64,000 bases of DNA from Chitinophagaceae bacterium (GTDB lineage: Bacteria; Bacteroidota; Bacteroidia; Chitinophagales; Chitinophagaceae): assembly GCA_947379895.1 (NCBI GenBank), contig CANCPA010000002.1, forward strand, positions 1-64,000. Reading direction: 5' to 3'. Positions 15,780-25,659 of this stretch are shown piece after piece (within the stretch, counting starts at the first letter, position 1; every line of letters starts with the position of its first letter). Made by a program: the position numbers and the translations under genes. The notes below the pieces were generated by a model. The model was not told where the DNA came from. It saw only the letters and a program-made list of their open reading frames with translations, and did no database searches.

Positions 15780-18689
15780 TTATAAAAGGTACTTTCCTGT
15801 ATAACTTTTCTTAACTTTTTTGATCCCTTCGGGGATACCACTATAAACTAAATTACCTCCTGCATCACCTGCTTCCGGGCCTAAATCAATCAACCAATCA
15901 GCACATTTAATAACATCTGTATTATGTTCAATCACAATTAGGGAATGTCCCTGTTCTATTAATTTATTAAATGATGCAAGTAGCTTTTTTATATCATGAA
16001 AGTGAAGGCCGGTAGTAGGTTCATCAAATACAAAAAGAATATGCCCTGCACCTTTTCCTTTTCCAAGGAATGAGGCTAATTTTACACGCTGTGCTTCACC
16101 TCCACTTAAAGTATTAGAAGATTGTCCGAGCTTAACATAGCCTAAGCCTACATCTTGCAGTGTTAGAATGGCCTTGACAAGATTCTTTTCATCTGCAAAG
16201 AATTCTATCGATTCGTCAACACTCATTTCTAATACATCGTAAATACTTTTTCCTTTATAAGTAACTTCGATAACTTCTTCCTTAAAGCGTTTTCCACCAC
16301 ATATTTCGCAGGTTAAATGTACATCAGCAAGAAATTGCATTTCTACAATTTGTTCTCCTTCTCCTTTACAGGCATCACACCGTCCTCCATCCACATTGAA
16401 GGAAAAATGCTTGGGTTGAAATCCCCTGATTTTAGATAGAGGTTGTTTGGCATATAAATCTCTTATTTCATCATAAGCTTTAATATAGGTTATGGGATTA
16501 CTACGAGAAGATTTACCGATTGGGTTTTGATCAATCATTTCAATTTGTGAAATATAGTCAATGTCTCCAATTACAGATTTATGAAGGCCAACCTTTTCTG
16601 AGAACTCACCTTTTATTTTTTGTAATGCAGGATACAATATTTGTTTTACTAAGGTAGTTTTTCCGCTTCCGCTTACTCCTGTTATTACCGATAAAATGTC
16701 TAGAGGAAATTCAACTGTAATGTCTTTTAAATTGTTGTGTCTTGCTCCTTCTACTGTAATACTCCTATTCCATTTTCTAACAGCTTTAGGTGCTTCGATT
16801 TTAAGTTCACCTTTTAAATATTTCCCTGTGAGACTTGCAGGGTTATCAATCAATTGCTGATAATTACCTGCTGCCACTACCTCTCCACCTAAATGTGAAG
16901 CTAAAGGACCCATATCTATCACATAATCAGCTTCTCGCATTATCATTTCATCATGTTCAACAACAACGACAGTATTTCCAAGTGATTTTAGTGATTTTAG
17001 AACCCCAATTAATTTCTCTGTATCTCTACTATGCAATCCAATTGATGGTTCATCCAAAATATAAAGGGAGTTGGTAAGGTTGCTGCCTAAACTTCTCGTA
17101 AGTTGTATACGCTGACTCTCTCCACCGCTCAAGCTATTTGCCAATCTATTTAAAGTTAAATAGCCTAATCCAACATCTATTAATGTTTGAAGCCTTTGGT
17201 GTACTTCCAATAGAATTCGTTTGGCCACTTGTTGATCGCTTTCATTCAAGTTGATTTTGTCAAACCAAGATTTGAGATCTTTTACTTGCATCTCGCAAAG
17301 CTCACCAATATGAAGCTGATCAACTTTTACATATAATGCTTCTTTTCGTAGTCTATATCCCTCACAGTCCGGACATTTTGTTTTGCCCCTATACCTGCTC
17401 AACAATACTCTATATTGAACTTTGTACAAATTGGCTTCGACTTCTTTAAAAAAAGCATTAATACCTTCTAAATATTTAGCCCCTGTCCATAAAAGTCTGT
17501 ACTGATCTTTAGTTAGATCCATAATCGGCTTATGAATTGGAAAATTGAAAGCCGAAGCCCCCCTTATAAATCGATCTTTCCATTCGCTCATTTTCTCACC
17601 TCTCCAACAGGCAACTGCACCTTCATAGAGGCTCAATCTTTTATCTGGTATTACAAGGTCTTCATCTACTCCTAAAACTTGACTAAAACCCTCACAAGTT
17701 GGGCATGCACCATAGGGATTATTAAAAGAGAATAAATTAGGTACAGGTTCTTCGAATTGTAATCCATCTAATTCAAATTTATTACTAAAATGAAGGAATT
17801 CTTTTCCATCTAGCTCAAGATACATCTGTCCATCTCCTTCATAAAATGCTATTCCTATTGAATCACTTAATCTGTGTAAGTCATCTTCATCAAACTCTTT
17901 TGTTACAATTCTATCTATTAATACGTAGGCATGTGAAGTAGTACTTTTCTGAATAAGCTTTTGCTTCAAATCAAGATCACTTAATTCTAAGACTTCCTCA
18001 ATTCTAATAGGTTCTAGTGCTCCATTTTTTTCATTATTAGGCAATGCTAATCTACTAAAGCCTTTCGCCATCAAAATGTTCAGTTCTTCCCTGATTTCTC
18101 TGTTAGCATGAAGTTTAAAAGGAACAATGATAACGAGTCTTCTCCCATTTTCAAGTTGGGAAATCGCCTTAATTACATCCTGAACATCATCTTTTTTGAC
18201 TTCTTTGCCACTGATAGGAGAAATTGTTTTACCCACTCTTGCATACAAAAGACGTAAATAGTCATAAATCTCTGTCATGCTACCTACAGTACTACGAGGG
18301 GTTCGAGTAATAACCTTTTGTTCAATAGCAATTGCAGGGCAGAGCCCTTTTATATAATCTACATCAGGTTTCACCATTCTTGCCATGAACTGACGTGCAT
18401 AAGAGCTTAAACTTTCTGCATATCTTCTTTGACCTTCAGCAAACAGAGTATCGATTGTAAGTGATGATTTTCCACTTCCACTAACACCTGTTACTACTAT
18501 AAATTGATTTCTTGGGAATTCTACAGTTATGTTTTTTAGATTGTGCGTTCTTGCACCCTTCACTAATATATTGTTGTTGTGGTTATGAGAAATAGTTGAG
18601 TCTGATTGAACTATTTTTTTTTCCACTCCAGTATTTGATTCCTTTTTCTTTGACTTGACACCCATTTTCTGATCTAAAATTTTCTCCAT
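15780..18689 (-). CDS. uvrA: Excinuclease ABC subunit A
   Basis: 969 residues. UvrA is the damage-sensing ATPase of nucleotide excision repair; it loads UvrB at lesions. The first ABC module has Walker A GVSGSGKSSLTIDTLFAEGQ after an unusually polar N-terminal extension of about 35 residues, and the signature NSLSGGESQRIQL. The second has GVSGSGKTTLVKQ, NTLSGGEAQRVKL and FVFDEPTTGLHFHD. Zinc-finger cysteines are seen in ACPTCEG, KCPDCEGYR and in the CDACKGEG/CEICGGKRF pair. uvrB lies about 1.9 kb away in divergent orientation with an ECF sigma gene between them. Confidence 0.96.
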   Translation of the reverse strand: MEKILDQKMGVKSKKKESNTGVEKKIVQSDSTISHNHNNNILVKGARTHNLKNITVEFPRNQFIVVTGVSGSGKSSLTIDTLFAEGQRRYAESLSSYARQFMARMVKPDVDYIKGLCPAIAIEQKVITRTPRSTVGSMTEIYDYLRLLYARVGKTISPISGKEVKKDDVQDVIKAISQLENGRRLVIIVPFKLHANREIREELNILMAKGFSRLALPNNEKNGALEPIRIEEVLELSDLDLKQKLIQKSTTSHAYVLIDRIVTKEFDEDDLHRLSDSIGIAFYEGDGQMYLELDGKEFLHFSNKFELDGLQFEEPVPNLFSFNNPYGACPTCEGFSQVLGVDEDLVIPDKRLSLYEGAVACWRGEKMSEWKDRFIRGASAFNFPIHKPIMDLTKDQYRLLWTGAKYLEGINAFFKEVEANLYKVQYRVLLSRYRGKTKCPDCEGYRLRKEALYVKVDQLHIGELCEMQVKDLKSWFDKINLNESDQQVAKRILLEVHQRLQTLIDVGLGYLTLNRLANSLSGGESQRIQLTRSLGSNLTNSLYILDEPSIGLHSRDTEKLIGVLKSLKSLGNTVVVVEHDEMIMREADYVIDMGPLASHLGGEVVAAGNYQQLIDNPASLTGKYLKGELKIEAPKAVRKWNRSITVEGARHNNLKDITVEFPLDILSVITGVSGSGKTTLVKQILYPALQKIKGEFSEKVGLHKSVIGDIDYISQIEMIDQNPIGKSSRSNPITYIKAYDEIRDLYAKQPLSKIRGFQPKHFSFNVDGGRCDACKGEGEQIVEMQFLADVHLTCEICGGKRFKEEVIEVTYKGKSIYDVLEMSVDESIEFFADEKNLVKAILTLQDVGLGYVKLGQSSNTLSGGEAQRVKLASFLGKGKGAGHILFVFDEPTTGLHFHDIKKLLASFNKLIEQGHSLIVIEHNTDVIKCADWLIDLGPEAGDAGGNLVYSGIPEGIKKVKKSYTGKYLL

Positions 18690-19718
18690 AACTGAAGCAA
18701 TATAAACACAACTAGTCTAATTAAGTTTAAAATTTTCAAAACAGGAAATAATCATTAGAAATATAGCCTTTTAGTAAATTTAAACTGTTCAAAGTTTTCC
18801 AATTGATTAGTGATCAGAGAAGCTGATTTTTTCAAGTTAGTTTCCATTTAGTCTTGAATAATTTAAGTATTGAAAAATTATTAATAAGTAATGATTTTCA
18901 TTTAAAATAGCGATGTTATTAAATTTTATTAAAAATAATTATTTTCCACAATTAATATTAAATGTTAATTGCCAAGCTGAGTTGTCAGAGATGATATCTT
19001 GTTTTATTCTTCATGATCATGATTGATTTAATGCTAAACGATTGATCGGATTTAATAAGTTCAAATGCTGTGATTGATTGCATTTTTTAGTATGTGTCTA
19101 TTAGAGGCGATTCCTATGTGCATTTTGATTTTTTGTATTCTTAAGTTGTGGCTTTAGGAATTGCGTCTTAATGTGATTTGTTGAGTTGCTAAGAGTGCTA
19201 TTAGTAATTTATTTTTAATTTTAATTATAAAGTTTAATTTATTATAAAACAGATTTTATTTTTTTTAAATAATTTAATTTTAAAACAATAATTTTTGTAG
19301 GAAGTGGTAGATGAAACTGTCAATTTTCATTGATAAAAGTGCTATGATTTTGTTTTTTTTAAATCAACTAGACTGCTTTTTAATATTTATTAATTAAAAA
19401 TGAATGGGTTATAGTTTTTTATTTAGGGGAATAAGTAAAAAGAAGGGGCTGTTTTTCTTTTGGATTGATGTGACTTTAGATGGGTTCATGAATTTAATAA
19501 AGTATTGTAAATCAGTTATTAAGGTTTTTTATTCCTTATTTTTTGGCTGTGAATAACCTGAAAAGGGGGAAATACTTTTTAACAATCTCGTAAATTCAGC
19601 CCTTTTTGTGCTAGAAGTTTCTATTATTACATCCGAATTGTAACATGAACCTAGTTCAAATTATAGTTCATTATCCACCATCCTTGTTTTTTGTACCCAT
19701 TGTATTAAACCTATTATT
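18690..19718. other. 1,029-nt A+T-rich divergent gap between uvrA and the sigma gene
   Basis: No ORF, tRNA or repeat array was recognised. The sequence is dominated by A/T tracts (for example 19255-19285). A short palindrome ATCATGATCATGAT lies at 19014-19025. Promoters of uvrA and the sigma gene should be here. No SOS-type operator could be identified with confidence. Confidence 0.5.
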
Positions 19719-20297
19719 ATGAAGTCGTTTGCAGGCGCAACGGATACGCAATTAATTAGCGTGTTCAGAAAAGGAGATATGGCAGCGTTAGAGACGCTGA
19801 TCAGTCGTCACAAGGATAGTGTTTTTAGCACTATCTCATACATGGTTAAGGATAATCATGTGGCGGATGATATTTTTCAGGAAGTATTTCTTAGAGTTAT
19901 TGACAAGCTACAAAGCAATAACTATAATGAAGAGGGGCGTTTCTCATCGTGGGTGATGAGATGTGCTCATAATGCATGTATTGATTATTTTCGAAAAATT
20001 CAATACACTGTTTCTGTTGGAAGTAATGACAAAGATATTTTTGAGGAAATTGGAGATATGGGCGATGCTGCCGATAATTCGATTGTTCAGAGTGAAACTC
20101 ATGAGAAAATAAGGAGAATGCTTGACTTTCTTCCTGAAGAACAAAGAGAAGTTATTGTTCTTCGCCACTTTGGTGATATGAGTTTCAAAGAAATTGCTGA
20201 CATTACAGGTACGAGTATAAATACAGCTCTTGGGAGAATGCGTTATGCACTTTTAAATCTTAGACGTTTGATGGTAGAAAAGGAAATCGCTTTATAG
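19719..20297 (+). CDS. ECF-type RNA polymerase sigma factor
   Basis: 192 residues. Region 2 spans roughly residues 20-90 (SRHKDSVFSTISYMVKD, ADDIFQEVFLRVIDKL, FSSWVMRCAHNACIDYFRK). Region 4 spans roughly 130-185 (FLPEEQREVIVLRHFGDMS, FKEIADITGTSINTALGRMR). There is no region 1 or 3, as in ECF sigma factors. It recruits RNA polymerase to -35/-10 promoters of a specific regulon. No anti-sigma gene follows: the next gene is uvrB after 318 nt, so control is either transcriptional or through a distant partner. The regulon cannot be read from the sequence. Confidence 0.92.
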   Translation: MKSFAGATDTQLISVFRKGDMAALETLISRHKDSVFSTISYMVKDNHVADDIFQEVFLRVIDKLQSNNYNEEGRFSSWVMRCAHNACIDYFRKIQYTVSVGSNDKDIFEEIGDMGDAADNSIVQSETHEKIRRMLDFLPEEQREVIVLRHFGDMSFKEIADITGTSINTALGRMRYALLNLRRLMVEKEIAL

Positions 20298-20615
20298 TTT
20301 TTAGCTTTGAGAATTTCTATTTTATCTTCTACTTTTTTTACCCTTAATTAACGTATTAATTTGCTCAATATTAGTCTTGCAATATGGATTTACGCCATAT
20401 AAGTCACCCTTTTATTTAATTTTTATCCTTAAGGCATTCGTAATGAATGTTTAATTATAATTTTTCTATCTTTTGATACACAAAATACAGGCGGTAATCC
20501 TTTTAGCAATGGTTTAGTTTTAATTAATCATTTTTTAAAATAATTTCTTCACTTTCCTTAGTATTTAATTAATCCATTTTCATTTTAACTCAACGCTCAC
20601 TCTTACATTTGCGTT
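20298..20615. other. 318-nt gap between the sigma gene and uvrB
   Basis: A+T rich, with no ORF. It ends with the uvrB promoter box. No clear terminator hairpin for the sigma gene was found. Confidence 0.45.
20604..20611 (+). promoter_or_regulatory. -7 box TACATTTG abutting the uvrB start
   Basis: The exact TAnnTTTG consensus ends 4 nt before the uvrB ATG at 20616, which predicts a leaderless or near-leaderless transcript independent of the sigma gene upstream. Confidence 0.65.
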
Positions 20616-22649
20616 ATGGAATTTCAACTGTACGCTCCTTATCAACCCTCAGGCGATCAACCAACTGCTATTAAACAGTTAGTAAATGGCATTGAACAAG
20701 GCGAACATTATCAAACGCTTTTAGGTGTTACTGGTAGTGGTAAGACTTTTACAATGGCAAACATCATTGCCACAACACAACGACCTACACTTGTATTGAC
20801 ACATAATAAGACTTTGGTGGCTCAGCTGTATGGAGAGTTTAAGCAATTTTTTCCAGATAATGCTGTAGGTTATTTTGTTAGTTACTACGACTATTATCAG
20901 CCAGAAGCGTATATGCCAGTTAGCGACACCTACATAGAAAAAGATTTAAGCATCAATGAGGAGTTAGATAAGTTACGGCTACAAGCTACTAGTGAATTGT
21001 TGAGTGGTCGCAGAGATATTGTTGTTGTAGCAAGTGTAAGCTGCATTTATGGTATGGGAAATCCTACTGAATTTGCTAATGGAGTGGTACGGATTCATAA
21101 AGGGCAGATTATTTCTCGGCAGGGATTCCTTCATGCCCTTGTAAATAGTTTGTATCAACGTAGTCAGGGCGAATTTGGTAGGGGAACTTTTCGTGTAAAT
21201 GGGGATACTGTAGATATTAACCTTCCTTATCTAGATATTGCTTATCGGGTTACTTTCTTTGGTGACGAAATTGAAGAGATTGAAAGCTTGGAGAAAGCAA
21301 CAAGCAAAAGGATTGGCTTATTGGATAATGCTGCTATTTTTCCAGCAAATCTTTATCTTGCCCCAAAAGATATTATGGTGCAAGTTATCAATGAGATTCA
21401 GGATGAGATGATGGCACAGGTGGAGTATTTTAAAGCTACAGGTAAGCATGTAGAGGCACAACGAGTGAAAGAACGTGTGGAATATGATTTGGAAATGATT
21501 AGGGAGTTAGGTTATTGTAGTGGCATCGAAAATTATTCTCGTTTCTTTGATAGAAGAGAACCGGGTACAAGACCCTTTTGTTTATTGGACTATTTTCCCA
21601 AAGACTTTCTTTGTTTGATTGATGAAAGTCATCAGACCATTCCACAAATCACAGGTATGTATGGCGGTGATAGAAGTAGAAAGATGGTGTTGGTTGATTA
21701 TGGATTCCGATTGCCGAGTGCAATTGATAATCGTCCACTTAATTTCTCAGAGTTTGAGAATATTATAGGGCAAACCATTTTTGTAAGTGCAACTCCCGGA
21801 GAATATGAATTGCAACAGACGGGAGGTGTGGTTGTAGAACAAGTGGTGAGACCTACCGGATTATTAGAACCTCCTATCGAGGTTCGTCCTTCAGTAAATC
21901 AGATTGATGACTTATTAGATGAGATAGACAAGACAGTAAAAAAAGGGGATAGGGTATTGGTTACTACACTTACCAAACGGATGGCGGAGGAGATGGACAA
22001 ATATTTGGGAAGAATAAATATTAAGTCGAAATATATTCATAGTGATGTGGATACATTGGAACGAATTGAAATATTGCGGCAGTTACGATTAGGTGAGATT
22101 GATGTATTAGTGGGAGTTAACCTTTTAAGAGAAGGACTTGATTTGCCTGAAGTGGCATTAGTAGCAATTTTAGATGCTGACAAAGAGGGATTCTTGCGTA
22201 ACGAACGTTCGTTAACTCAGACTGCAGGTCGTGCGGCAAGAAATGTGGATGGGAAAGTTATATTTTATGCCGATAAGATGACAATGAGTATGCAACGAAC
22301 TATAGACGAAACGACTCGCAGACGTGAAAAACAAATAGCCTACAATATTCAGCACAATATTACACCGACAACGGTGAATAAGAGTATCGACCAAATAATG
22401 ATGCAGACTTCTGTTTTAGATATTAAGGGTTTCGATGCAAATAAGCCTTATGCAATAATTGATGCTGCACAACTGAATGTTGCCGCAGAAGAACAAGTCA
22501 GTTATAAGACTATTCCACAGATGGAAAAGGCGATTACTCAAACTAAGAAGCAAATGGAGAAAGCCGCTCGTGACCTCGATTTCATGGAAGCAGCAAGATT
22601 GAGAGACGAAATGTTTAGATTACAGAAGGAATTGGATGGGATGAAGTGA
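20616..22649 (+). CDS. uvrB: Excinuclease ABC subunit B
   Basis: 677 residues, full length. UvrB verifies lesions by inserting a beta-hairpin between the strands and then recruits UvrC. Visible are Walker A GVTGSGKTFTMAN near residue 38, the beta-hairpin YFVSYYDYYQPEAYMP near 90, the DESH helicase motif near 335, helicase motifs V/VI (GVNLLREGLDLPEV and QTAGRAARN), and a C-terminal UVR motif (KQMEKAARDLDFMEAARLRD) that contacts UvrC. It is transcribed from its own abutting promoter box. uvrC is not in the window. Confidence 0.97.
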   Translation: MEFQLYAPYQPSGDQPTAIKQLVNGIEQGEHYQTLLGVTGSGKTFTMANIIATTQRPTLVLTHNKTLVAQLYGEFKQFFPDNAVGYFVSYYDYYQPEAYMPVSDTYIEKDLSINEELDKLRLQATSELLSGRRDIVVVASVSCIYGMGNPTEFANGVVRIHKGQIISRQGFLHALVNSLYQRSQGEFGRGTFRVNGDTVDINLPYLDIAYRVTFFGDEIEEIESLEKATSKRIGLLDNAAIFPANLYLAPKDIMVQVINEIQDEMMAQVEYFKATGKHVEAQRVKERVEYDLEMIRELGYCSGIENYSRFFDRREPGTRPFCLLDYFPKDFLCLIDESHQTIPQITGMYGGDRSRKMVLVDYGFRLPSAIDNRPLNFSEFENIIGQTIFVSATPGEYELQQTGGVVVEQVVRPTGLLEPPIEVRPSVNQIDDLLDEIDKTVKKGDRVLVTTLTKRMAEEMDKYLGRINIKSKYIHSDVDTLERIEILRQLRLGEIDVLVGVNLLREGLDLPEVALVAILDADKEGFLRNERSLTQTAGRAARNVDGKVIFYADKMTMSMQRTIDETTRRREKQIAYNIQHNITPTTVNKSIDQIMMQTSVLDIKGFDANKPYAIIDAAQLNVAAEEQVSYKTIPQMEKAITQTKKQMEKAARDLDFMEAARLRDEMFRLQKELDGMK

Positions 22650-23101
22650 ATTGAGAATTGGTTTTTCGATAAAAAAAATAATGCTTAGATTTTGTCTTTG
22701 AAATATAATACTTAAGTGTTAATTACAAAAACTTGCAGATACAACTATAACATAAAAATCAACTTTATAAGCTTGGCAAAAATTGCAAGAGTATAAAAAT
22801 CAATTTTAAAGTCGTCGTCGACATGGTTATTATCAAAACATAAGATTAAAAGCTTTCCATTTTAAAAGAAAAATATATGGGATCTCCCGAACTAGAATCT
22901 ATTTATGACGTTATAACATTAGAAAAATATATTAGCACCAAACTTTTAGTGAAATAATTTCAGTTTTTGGGGTATCAGACTGACAAAATGTATTGTTTCT
23001 AGTAAAAAAAATGTTAATTGGGAATATTTATACGCTGTCGAAAAAACAGGTTCGTTTATTTGTAACTGCAAAGGCATACTATTTGATAAAAAACTAAAAA
23101 A
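22650..23101. other. 452-nt gap upstream of htrA
   Basis: No convincing gene. A 26-codon frame at 22877-22957 is not supported. CAGACTGACAA at 22976-22986 resembles CAGACTGCCAA upstream of grpE (26706), and may be part of a shared stress-control region. ACTATTTG near 23078-23085 is a weak -7 box candidate for htrA. Confidence 0.45.
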
Positions 23102-24628
23102 ATGAAAGTAAATATGAATGTAAAAAACATCTTAACGATTGTGGGCATTAGTGCCTCTACTGCATTAGCAAGTGTTTTTGGGTACTCCAAGCTAATGCAA
23201 AATTCTTATGGAGATATCCAACAAGCAGGAAGAATACCCGCAAATTATGCAGGCTTCTTTGGGAATTCGGGTAATAATGGGGCAGCTAATGTCGATTTTA
23301 CCAATGCTGCCACAACTGCAACTCCTGCTGTGGTGCATATTAAAACCAAAATAAAGGCTAAGCAAATTACTAACAACAATCATCAAAAGAACCCTTTTGG
23401 TGATATGTTCGGTGGCGACATGTTCGATCAGTTTTTTAATGGTCCTCGTGTTCAAACGATTCCTGAACAAAGGGCAAGTGGTAGTGGTGTATTAATTAGC
23501 GAAGATGGTTTGATTGTTACAAATAACCACGTTGTAGATGGAGCAGATGAAATTGCTATTACTCTTACTAACAAGAAAACTTATAAGGCTACACTTGTAG
23601 GTGCAGATCCTAGTAGTGACTTAGCAGTAGTTAAAATTGAAGCAAAGGGATTGCCTTACTTGATTTATGGTAATAGCGATGAAGCTAAACTTGGACAATG
23701 GGTGTTGGCAATTGGCTATCCTTTAAATTTAGACGTTACCGTAACTGCGGGAATTGTAAGTGCTAAATCGAGAAGTATTAATATAAATGAAAAACAGAGC
23801 TCTACTCCAGTTGAATCATTCATTCAAACTGATGCAGCTGTTAATCCAGGAAACAGTGGTGGTGCATTAATCAATACTACCGGCGAATTGATTGGTATTA
23901 ACTCCGCAATTGCTTCCCCTACAGGCTCTTATGCGGGTTATTCGTATGCTATTCCCGTAAACATTGTAAAGAAAGTAGTTAATGATATCGTTAAGTTTGG
24001 TACAGTTCAAAGAGCGTTTTTAGGAATTTCATATCCTAAAGAAGGCTTAAGTGATGAGGAAAAGGCTAAACAAGGTATAAAGGATCTTGATGGAGTATAT
24101 GTTTTGGAAACTCCTGTAGGTGGAGCGGCAAATGCAGCAGGTATTAAGAAAGGAGATGTAGTGACCAAGATTAATGGTAACAAGGTTACAACAGGACCTG
24201 AAATGGTTGAACAAGTTGCTCGTTACAAACCAGGAGATAAAATTTCTATAACCTATTTGAGAGAAGGAAAAGAAAACACTGTAAATGTCACTTTGAAAAA
24301 TAGAGTAGGAAATACAGATGTAGTTAAAAACCAAGGGGTTTTGGAAAATTTAGGTGCTGACTTAGAAAATGTTGACAAAAAAGTAGCCGCAGCAAATGAA
24401 ATTTCTGGAGGTGTATTGGTTAAAAAGATAAAAGAAGGATTATTGAAGGCTACTAAAATGCAAGATGGCTTCGTGATTACTAGTGTTAATGAACAAGAAG
24501 TGAAAACTGTTGATGAGCTGAAAGAAGCGCTCAAGTTGGCTAAGGGAAGTACTGTGAGATTGATGGGTATTTATCCTGGATTCCAAGGTACTTATGCATA
24601 TCCTTTAAATTTAGGAGGAGGAGAATAA
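23102..24628 (+). CDS. HtrA/DegP-family periplasmic serine protease
   Basis: 508 residues. A single N-terminal hydrophobic segment (IGISASTALASVFGYSKL type, residues ~9-27) should export or anchor it in the periplasm. The trypsin-like domain carries the catalytic triad His143 (TNNHVVDG), Asp173 (DPSSDLAVV) and Ser252 (NPGNSGGAL). Two PDZ-like segments follow: one around 315-400 (GVYVLETPVGGAANAAGIKKGD) and a degenerate one at the end (GGVLVKKIKEGLLKATKMQDG). A Gly/Phe/Asp-rich stretch at ~96-115 resembles the LA loop of DegP. It degrades or refolds misfolded envelope proteins, which fits the GrpE-DnaJ genes nearby. Confidence 0.93.
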   Translation: MKVNMNVKNILTIVGISASTALASVFGYSKLMQNSYGDIQQAGRIPANYAGFFGNSGNNGAANVDFTNAATTATPAVVHIKTKIKAKQITNNNHQKNPFGDMFGGDMFDQFFNGPRVQTIPEQRASGSGVLISEDGLIVTNNHVVDGADEIAITLTNKKTYKATLVGADPSSDLAVVKIEAKGLPYLIYGNSDEAKLGQWVLAIGYPLNLDVTVTAGIVSAKSRSININEKQSSTPVESFIQTDAAVNPGNSGGALINTTGELIGINSAIASPTGSYAGYSYAIPVNIVKKVVNDIVKFGTVQRAFLGISYPKEGLSDEEKAKQGIKDLDGVYVLETPVGGAANAAGIKKGDVVTKINGNKVTTGPEMVEQVARYKPGDKISITYLREGKENTVNVTLKNRVGNTDVVKNQGVLENLGADLENVDKKVAAANEISGGVLVKKIKEGLLKATKMQDGFVITSVNEQEVKTVDELKEALKLAKGSTVRLMGIYPGFQGTYAYPLNLGGGE

Positions 24629-24651
24629 GAAAGACGCATTAGTTTTATAGT

Positions 24652-24689
24652 AAAAGAGAGGTTATCGAATGACAACCTCTCTTTTTTAT
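24652..24689 (+). terminator. Intrinsic terminator after htrA
   Basis: 12-bp perfect stem AAAAGAGAGGTT / AACCTCTCTTTT (24652-24663, 24674-24685), followed by a T-run. Confidence 0.9.
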
Positions 24690-24852
24690 TAAATACCATT
24701 AATTTGAAGGAATTAGGCAAAAATTTTCATTTTTGAAATACTTTTATAATCTTTTTTCATAGGTTTAATCTATTAATCAACAGTAAAATCATGTTGTCGT
24801 TGGATTAAATCCTATATTTTCGCAGACATACTGAATTATAAAATGGTTTTTA

Positions 24853-25545
24853 ATGGATTATAGTCAATACAGTCACATTTCATTCGATCTTTGGTTAACC
24901 TTAATACAATCGAATCCTAATTACAAACAAAAGCGAAACCGATTATTGATAGATTTCTTTGAAATCACTATTGACCCTCAGATTGTTGATGAGAGCTATA
25001 ATAAATTTGACCGTCTTTTTAATGCTATCAACGAAATTACCGGAGGAAACCTTGACTCTTATGAGTTGTGGCTTATTTTTTTAGGTGAATTGAATGTGAA
25101 TGTTAAGGAAGTAAGTCTTGATTTGTTAAAGGAATTTATAGCAAAAACAGAAGTGCTTTTTTTTCAAATGTCGCCTGTATTAATCGACGAAAAAACGCCA
25201 CAATTATTTGAACGTCTTGTTGCTGAAGGACATACACTGAGTTTGCTATGTAATACAGCATTTACAAGAAGTCATTTTTTGCGTAAGTTATTGGAACAAT
25301 TGGGAGTAGCTAAATACCTTTCTTTTCAATTGTATTCAGATGAGATGGGATATTCGAAGCCCAATATTATAGTTTATGAAACTTTATTCAATGAAGTTCA
25401 AAAGATTAAGACAATTGGAAAGAATCAAATTATTCATGTAGGTGACAATCCGATAGCTGATTTTAAGGGAGCCCGCAATTTTGGCATAGAAAGTAGGTTG
25501 TTATTACCTGGAGAGACAGTTTGTACTGTTTTTGAAAAGAATTAA
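24853..25545 (+). CDS. HAD-superfamily phosphatase (subfamily IA-like)
   Basis: 230 residues. Motif I is SFDLWLTLI with the nucleophilic Asp of DxWxT near residue 11, motif II is LCNTAFTRS near 138, the motif III lysine is in YSKPNIIVYETLF, and motif IV is HVGDNPIADFKGARNFG with the Mg-binding Asp residues. A helical cap domain occupies residues ~20-110. Such enzymes hydrolyse small phosphorylated metabolites, but the substrate cannot be told from sequence. It has no signal peptide and lies between the htrA terminator and the terC gene. Confidence 0.85.
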   Translation: MDYSQYSHISFDLWLTLIQSNPNYKQKRNRLLIDFFEITIDPQIVDESYNKFDRLFNAINEITGGNLDSYELWLIFLGELNVNVKEVSLDLLKEFIAKTEVLFFQMSPVLIDEKTPQLFERLVAEGHTLSLLCNTAFTRSHFLRKLLEQLGVAKYLSFQLYSDEMGYSKPNIIVYETLFNEVQKIKTIGKNQIIHVGDNPIADFKGARNFGIESRLLLPGETVCTVFEKN

Positions 25546-25659
25546 ATATTATATACATCAATATAAACTAAAAGAAAAGTAAACTGTTGCTTTAGTTTTC
25601 TGAGCATTGAATTTCTTGGTTTTCATTTACCTAATTTATACAATCAATTTTTTGATTTA

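Noticed and set aside
22877-22957. A 26-codon ORF upstream of htrA
   Set aside because: Too short, no recognised family and no supporting promoter or conservation evidence from this sequence alone.
23018-23033. Sigma54-like promoter for htrA (TTGGGA...ATAC)
   Set aside because: Only the -24 half is similar. The -12 half does not fit and the distance to the CAGACTG word differs from that at grpE.
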